DNA from: Marinovum sp034669705
GTDB taxonomy: Bacteria > Pseudomonadota > Alphaproteobacteria > Rhodobacterales > Rhodobacteraceae
Length of the DNA: 64,000 nt
Reading direction: 5' to 3'
Assembly: GCF_034669705.1 (NCBI RefSeq)
Contig: NZ_JAXMOR010000003.1
Location: 62,001 to 126,000, forward strand
Every line of letters starts with the position of its first letter. Within the stretch, counting starts at the first letter, position 1. The notes beneath the pieces were generated by a model, which was given only the letters and a program-made list of their open reading frames with translations, searched no databases and was not told where the DNA came from. The position numbers were made by a program, and so were the translations under genes. Below are positions 59,829 to 64,000 of this stretch, in pieces.

Positions 59829-60152
59829 TCAGCCGATGTTTTCTTCGATCCAGCTCTGCAGCGCGGCCTTGGGCGCGGCGCCGGTCTTGTTCGACACCGG
59901 CTCGCCGCCCTTGAACAGGAACAGCGCCGGGATGCCGCGGATGCCCAGCTGGGCGGCGGTGTCGGGGTTGCTGTCGACATCGACCTTGGCGATCTTCACC
60001 TTGCCGTCATACTGCGCCGCAAGCTCTTCGAGCGCCGGGCCGATCTGCTTGCAGGGGCCGCACCACTCGGCCCAGAAATCCACCACCACGGGGATGTCGG
60101 AATTACGAACTTCGGCGTCGAAGGTCGCGTCGGTGACGGCAACGGTGGCCAT
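59829..60152 (-). CDS. trxA: thioredoxin
   Basis: 107 residues with active site WCGPC (Cys31, Cys34) and the cis-proline region GIPALFLFKGGE, ending KAALQSWIEENIG. General disulfide reductant of the cytoplasm. ATG follows AGGAGAAAGCCC. It lies 66 bases after addA and is followed by its own terminator. Confidence 0.97.
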   Translation of the reverse strand: MATVAVTDATFDAEVRNSDIPVVVDFWAEWCGPCKQIGPALEELAAQYDGKVKIAKVDVDSNPDTAAQLGIRGIPALFLFKGGEPVSNKTGAAPKAALQSWIEENIG

Positions 60153-60218
60153 GGGCTTTCTCCTGATGAGTCGATTGGGTCGTTTGGAGGGCGAAGGTAA
60201 GTACGCCCCCCAGCGGCG

Positions 60219-63200
60219 TCAAGGCGATGTAGTGCGCGCCAGCGCGGCCGTCACAAGATCGTGTGGCAGGCTCATCAGCAAGGGCCCCCGCGTCCAGAGA
60301 ATGGCGGTCTCGATTTCATGCTTTGGATAGAGGTGCTTAAGCATCTCGCGGTAGGCCCCCATCTGACGCAGCAGCGCCTCGGGCGTGGCCTCTGGGCGGT
60401 CTGGCAGGGTGGCGTTGGTTTTGAAATCCACCGCGAGCACTTGGCGCTCGCCGATCACCAACCGGTCGATCACCCCATGCATCCGGCCCAGTCCAGCCAC
60501 ATCGGCGCTGACCGCCACCTCGCAGAGCGTGCCGGGGGCAAAGAGCGCCGCCATCTCGGGATGGGCCAGCACCGCGCAGGCCTCATCATGCGCCAGCGCG
60601 CGCAGCGGGTCCTGGGGGCGCCGCGCGCGGGCGGCCTCTGGCAGGTCTGACAGCCGCTCCAGCGCCAGATGCACCAGCGTGCCATGGCGTTTGGCGGGCG
60701 CCTCGTCCTGGCCCAGAACGCCGGCCAGCGCATGGGCGCCGCCCAGGTCCGAAGGGGAGCGGGTCTCGAGCGGTGGCACGGGCACCGCGGCGGGGCGTGT
60801 GGCCCAGTCGGGCAGGGCGACGGCCCCGGGGTCTTCCGGCGGCTCGGGCATGGCAGCCACCCGCGGCCAGTCGCCGCTCTCGAACCGCAGCCCCTCGCCG
60901 AAGGCAAAGCCCTGCGGCGCGGCGTTGACCGCCTGCATCGCCGCGGCGACGCCTTCGTACCAGCTCTCGCCATCCTTGCCGAGATCGCCGGCGGCGGCGA
61001 CGATCAGCCAGGTCTCGGCCCGGGTCATCGCCACGTAGAGCAGCCGGTCACGCTCCTGCCGCTGGCGTTCCTTGGCCTCTTCCAGCGCCTCGGACATGGC
61101 GCGCGGACACTCGGTCGCGGCGCTCTTCCACACCGCCGTTTCGCCCATCGGCAGCAGCACGTCGCGCAGTTGCACCACCCGTTTGGCGGTGTCCGGCAGG
61201 ATCACGATCGGTGCCTCGAGCCCCTTGGAGCCATGCACCGTCATCACCCGGATGCGGTCGCCGGCGGCATCCATCTGCCGCTTGATCTCGAGATCGTCGG
61301 TCTCCATCCAGATCAGGAAGCCGGTGAGGCTGGGGATTTCGGTCTTCTCGTAGGCCAGCGCCTGACTGAGCAGGGCGTTGATGCCATCCTCGGCCTCGGT
61401 GCCCAGTCGCGACAGCAGCTTTTTGCGGCCCTCGTGGCGGGTCAGGATACGCTCGATCAGGTCATAGGGCCGCATGAAATCGGCGGCGTTCTGCAGGTCG
61501 GTGAGCATCGCCCAGAGCGCGGGAAACTCGGCCTGCCGCGCTGCCAGCTCGCGCCAAAGGTATTTCTGCTCGCGCCCATGGGCGAGATCGAAAAGCTGCG
61601 CCTCGTCCCAGCCGCCCAGCGGCGACTTCAGCACCGTGGCGAGGCTCAGGTCATCCTCCGGCAGTGCCAGCCAGTTGAGCAGCGCCGCGAGGTCGCGCAC
61701 CGCCAGTTCCGCGCCGACCTTGAGCCGGTCAGCCCCGGCGATCGGCAGCCCCTCTTCCTTGCAGGCGCGGATGATCTCGGCAAAGAGGTCTGAGCGGCGC
61801 TGCACGAGGATCAGGAAATCGCCGGGGGTGGCGACGCGCCCGGCCCAGCCATGCGGCTCCTTCTTCCACGGGATCGGCGTGTTCGCCGCCAGCATCCGCT
61901 TGATTTCCCGGGCAATCCGTCGCGCAAGAAGGACGGTGTGATGGGTGTCTGAGGGCAGGTCGACCGGATCGTCCCAGTCGCCGGTCTCGCCGTCGCTCGA
62001 CTTCTCGACCAGCGGCCAGAGATCGACGCGCCCGCCCATGTCGGACTTGAAGGCCCGGTGGGTTTCTTCGCGCGAAAAGCCCGACCGCGCGCGGGCCTCG
62101 AACAGCGTGTCGACCAGCCGCAGGATCGCCTCGGACGAGCGGAAGGAGAACTGCAGCGTGGTGTCCTGCAGCGGCTGGTCGGCGGCGCGCAATCGCAGGG
62201 CGAACTCGGCCTTCATCCGGTCGAACTCGGCCGGATCGGCGCCCTGGAAGGAATAGATCGACTGCTTCTTGTCACCGACCACAAAGATCGTGCGCGCCAC
62301 ATCCGTGCGCGCGCCCTCGCCACTGGTGAACTCGCGCGCCAGCTCCTCGATCACCCGCCATTGCACCGGGCTGGTGTCCTGCGCCTCGTCGACGAGGATG
62401 TGATCGATGCCGCCATCCAGCCGGTAAAGCACCCATTGCGCCACCTTGCGGTCGGTCAAGAGCGCCAGCGTCTTGTGAATCAGGTCATCGAAATCGAGCC
62501 ATCCCCGGGCCAGTTTCGCGGCCTCGTAGCGCGGCAGGAATTCGGCGGCAAAGCCCTGCAAGGGTTCGGTTTTCCGCACGGCCGAGAGCGCGCAGCGGGT
62601 ATCGCGGGCCTCCTCGACGCGGCGCATCAGATCCTCCAGTCGGCCCATCGACCCGGCTAGCGCACCCTCTCGCAGACCCTTGGTGGGAAAACCGTTGATC
62701 TTGGCGGAATAGGGCCCGGCCTTGGCGCTGGCGCCGTTCAGCAGCACGCCTTCGAGAACGCCCAGTGCCTCGATGTCCGGCGCGGTGATCCGGCGCAGTT
62801 TCGCCGCCGCCTTCTGGTCATTCGCGCCGCTGCCGGCGCAGGCCTCGGCCACCTCGGCCAGCATCTCGATCTCGCCGCCAACGAAGACCTGGGCCAAGAG
62901 CCAGTCCTCGCTGGCCTCTTCCGGCAGGCCAAAGAGCGCGTGCAGCTCGCTGCGCGGCAAGGGGCGGGCCAAGAGCTGACGGTGGCGCACGATCTCGGTG
63001 GTGATCTCGGCGAAATCCGGGGCGGTCAGATGCGCGGCCAGCGCCTCGACCGTGCCGGCGGCGGCGCCATCGGCCATTTCGTCGACGATCTCGGCGCGCA
63101 GCAGGGCGGCGGCGCGGTCCTCCATCTCCTTGAACTGCGGCGAGACCCCGGCCTCGAGCGGAAACCGCCGCAGGATGGCGGCGCAGAACGAGTGGATCGT

Positions 63201-63566
63201 CTGAATTTTCAACCCGCCCGGCGTCTCGATGGCGCGGGCAAAGAGCGTGCGGGCGCGGCGCAGGTCATCCTCGGAAATATGCCCCTCGATGCCGAGATCA
63301 TGCAGCGCGTGGTGCAGCGCCGCGTCATCCTTCATCGCCCAGTCGCCGAGGCGCTGGAACAGCCGGTTCTGCATCTCGCTGGCGGCGGCCTTGGTGTAGG
63401 TCAGGCAGAGGATGTGTTCCGGCAGCACGCCCTGCAACAACAGCCGCGCCACCCGGTCGGTGAGCACCCGTGTCTTGCCCGAGCCGGCATTGGCGGCCAG
63501 CCATGTGGAGCGGTCGGGATGCGCCGCCTCGATCTGGCGCTGGGTGGCCTCGTCGCGCTGGGTCAT
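60219..63566 (-). CDS. addA: double-strand break repair helicase AddA
   Basis: 1115 residues of the UvrD/RecB helicase superfamily. Walker A AANAGSGKT near residue 25, motif II VDEAQDTSPVQW, motif III GDKKQSIYSFQGADP, and a C-terminal RecB-like nuclease part with VDFKTNA. With AddB it processes double-strand ends for RecA. Start 63566 (MTQRDEATQRQ) overlaps the addB stop (ATGA). Confidence 0.96.
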   Translation of the reverse strand: MTQRDEATQRQIEAAHPDRSTWLAANAGSGKTRVLTDRVARLLLQGVLPEHILCLTYTKAAASEMQNRLFQRLGDWAMKDDAALHHALHDLGIEGHISEDDLRRARTLFARAIETPGGLKIQTIHSFCAAILRRFPLEAGVSPQFKEMEDRAAALLRAEIVDEMADGAAAGTVEALAAHLTAPDFAEITTEIVRHRQLLARPLPRSELHALFGLPEEASEDWLLAQVFVGGEIEMLAEVAEACAGSGANDQKAAAKLRRITAPDIEALGVLEGVLLNGASAKAGPYSAKINGFPTKGLREGALAGSMGRLEDLMRRVEEARDTRCALSAVRKTEPLQGFAAEFLPRYEAAKLARGWLDFDDLIHKTLALLTDRKVAQWVLYRLDGGIDHILVDEAQDTSPVQWRVIEELAREFTSGEGARTDVARTIFVVGDKKQSIYSFQGADPAEFDRMKAEFALRLRAADQPLQDTTLQFSFRSSEAILRLVDTLFEARARSGFSREETHRAFKSDMGGRVDLWPLVEKSSDGETGDWDDPVDLPSDTHHTVLLARRIAREIKRMLAANTPIPWKKEPHGWAGRVATPGDFLILVQRRSDLFAEIIRACKEEGLPIAGADRLKVGAELAVRDLAALLNWLALPEDDLSLATVLKSPLGGWDEAQLFDLAHGREQKYLWRELAARQAEFPALWAMLTDLQNAADFMRPYDLIERILTRHEGRKKLLSRLGTEAEDGINALLSQALAYEKTEIPSLTGFLIWMETDDLEIKRQMDAAGDRIRVMTVHGSKGLEAPIVILPDTAKRVVQLRDVLLPMGETAVWKSAATECPRAMSEALEEAKERQRQERDRLLYVAMTRAETWLIVAAAGDLGKDGESWYEGVAAAMQAVNAAPQGFAFGEGLRFESGDWPRVAAMPEPPEDPGAVALPDWATRPAAVPVPPLETRSPSDLGGAHALAGVLGQDEAPAKRHGTLVHLALERLSDLPEAARARRPQDPLRALAHDEACAVLAHPEMAALFAPGTLCEVAVSADVAGLGRMHGVIDRLVIGERQVLAVDFKTNATLPDRPEATPEALLRQMGAYREMLKHLYPKHEIETAILWTRGPLLMSLPHDLVTAALARTTSP

Positions 63567-64000
63567 GGCACCGGCCTTCCGTCTGGGTCGTCTGTCAGCT
63601 CCCATTCGCCGAAGCGGGCGAGCTGGTCGTAATCGCCGGTGTCGTCGGCCTTTTGCATGGCGCGCCGGGCGGTAAAGCCTTGGCTCTCCTCCATGTAGCG
63701 CGCGATCAGCGTCTCGAACTGCGCCCAGACCGCGGCCGGCGGCGCCTCGGCCAGCGGTGCCTCGCGGTTTTTCGGGGTCGAGCCCAGCCCGAGATAGACC
63801 GCGCGGGCCACCTGCGCCGGTTCCAGCCCGTCAAACCCGCCGGCCTCGGCCACCGCCGCCTCGAGCAGCAGCTGCTTGTCGAAATGCTTTTGCTCGGCCG
63901 GTCCCGGCGGCTTGCCAGTCTTGTAATCGTAAAGCAGCAGCTGGCCATCCTCGCGCGAACGGTCGATGCGGTCGGCCTCGCAGGTCAGGCGGAAGCCCAG
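63563..64000 (-). CDS. addB: double-strand break repair protein AddB, C-terminal end (partial)
   Basis: 145 residues run in one frame from the window edge to TGA at 63563-63565. The visible part starts with the nuclease motif region GFRLTCEADRIDR and LLLYDYKTGKPPGP, containing the Asp/Lys of the RecB-family nuclease, and continues to the AddB C-terminus. The rest lies beyond 64000. Upstream partner of addA with ATGA overlap. Confidence 0.9.
   Translation of the reverse strand: MGFRLTCEADRIDRSREDGQLLLYDYKTGKPPGPAEQKHFDKQLLLEAAVAEAGGFDGLEPAQVARAVYLGLGSTPKNREAPLAEAPPAAVWAQFETLIARYMEESQGFTARRAMQKADDTGDYDQLARFGEWELTDDPDGRPVP

Overview
This window is ordinary high-GC chromosome of an alphaproteobacterium, most likely Rhodobacteraceae (Rhodobacter/Roseobacter group). 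The evidence is lineage-typical gene content and pairings: AddAB instead of RecBCD, HslV with a short propeptide, a zf-CHCC zinc-finger protein, a ComF/NDUFAF5-like methyltransferase divergon and a MoxR-DUF58-DUF4159 block. RpoH-type promoters are alphaproteobacterial in form, and the dispersed intergenic repeats look like those I remember from this family. I see no rRNA, tRNA, CRISPR array, prophage or complete insertion sequence. About 65 protein genes fill nearly the whole window, many joined by 4-base ATGA stop/start overlaps.

Layout. 1-9.3 kb: PfkB sugar kinase, secreted MsrA, argG, a membrane protein, an overlapping flavin reductase / phosphopantetheinyl transferase / glycerate kinase run, and a signalling pair (HPt protein and receiver-phosphatase). 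9.3-17.7 kb: redox chaperone Hsp33, CoA Nudix hydrolase and CCA-adding enzyme, then a pair of exporter-type ABC half-transporters behind a candidate leader-peptide attenuator, a P-loop kinase and an RNA methyltransferase. 17.7-22.6 kb: voltage-gated Na+ channel, lipoprotein L,D-transpeptidase, TerB/DnaJ protein, GNAT and VOC proteins, a small heat-shock protein under an RpoH promoter with a ROSE-like RNA thermometer, and a secreted trypsin-like protease. 22.6-27.8 kb: glycolate oxidase glcDEF with a candidate operator, then two envelope genes. 27.8-35.2 kb: MoxR/DUF58/DUF4159/amidotransferase-like envelope operon and a divergent DUF1285 gene. 35.5-44.4 kb: polA, small membrane and zinc-finger proteins, MscS channel, lone ABC ATPase, CAP-domain lipoprotein, Tat-type L,D-transpeptidase, an unknown 64-residue exported protein with a structured 5' leader, and hemH. 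44.4-49.4 kb: methyltransferase, comF, glutaredoxin, nitrilase-family hydrolase, MarR regulator, ubiG and proline iminopeptidase. 49.4-55.2 kb: a peptide ABC importer with a foreign-looking XRE regulator spliced between its genes. 55.2-64 kb: a repeat cluster, hslU, a brnTA toxin-antitoxin module lying between hslU and hslV, hslV, an M20 amidohydrolase, a second repeat cluster, trxA, addA and the 3' end of addB.

How the parts fit. Stress-related genes recur (msrA, hslO, hsp20, hslUV, trxA, grxC), several with recognisable heat-shock promoters. The least ordinary points are the attenuator-like leader before the ABC exporter pair, the XRE gene framed by ATGA on both sides inside the importer operon, brnTA fitted exactly between hslV and hslU, each of which keeps its own RpoH-like promoter, the ROSE-like hsp20 leader, and two families of dispersed intergenic repeats.
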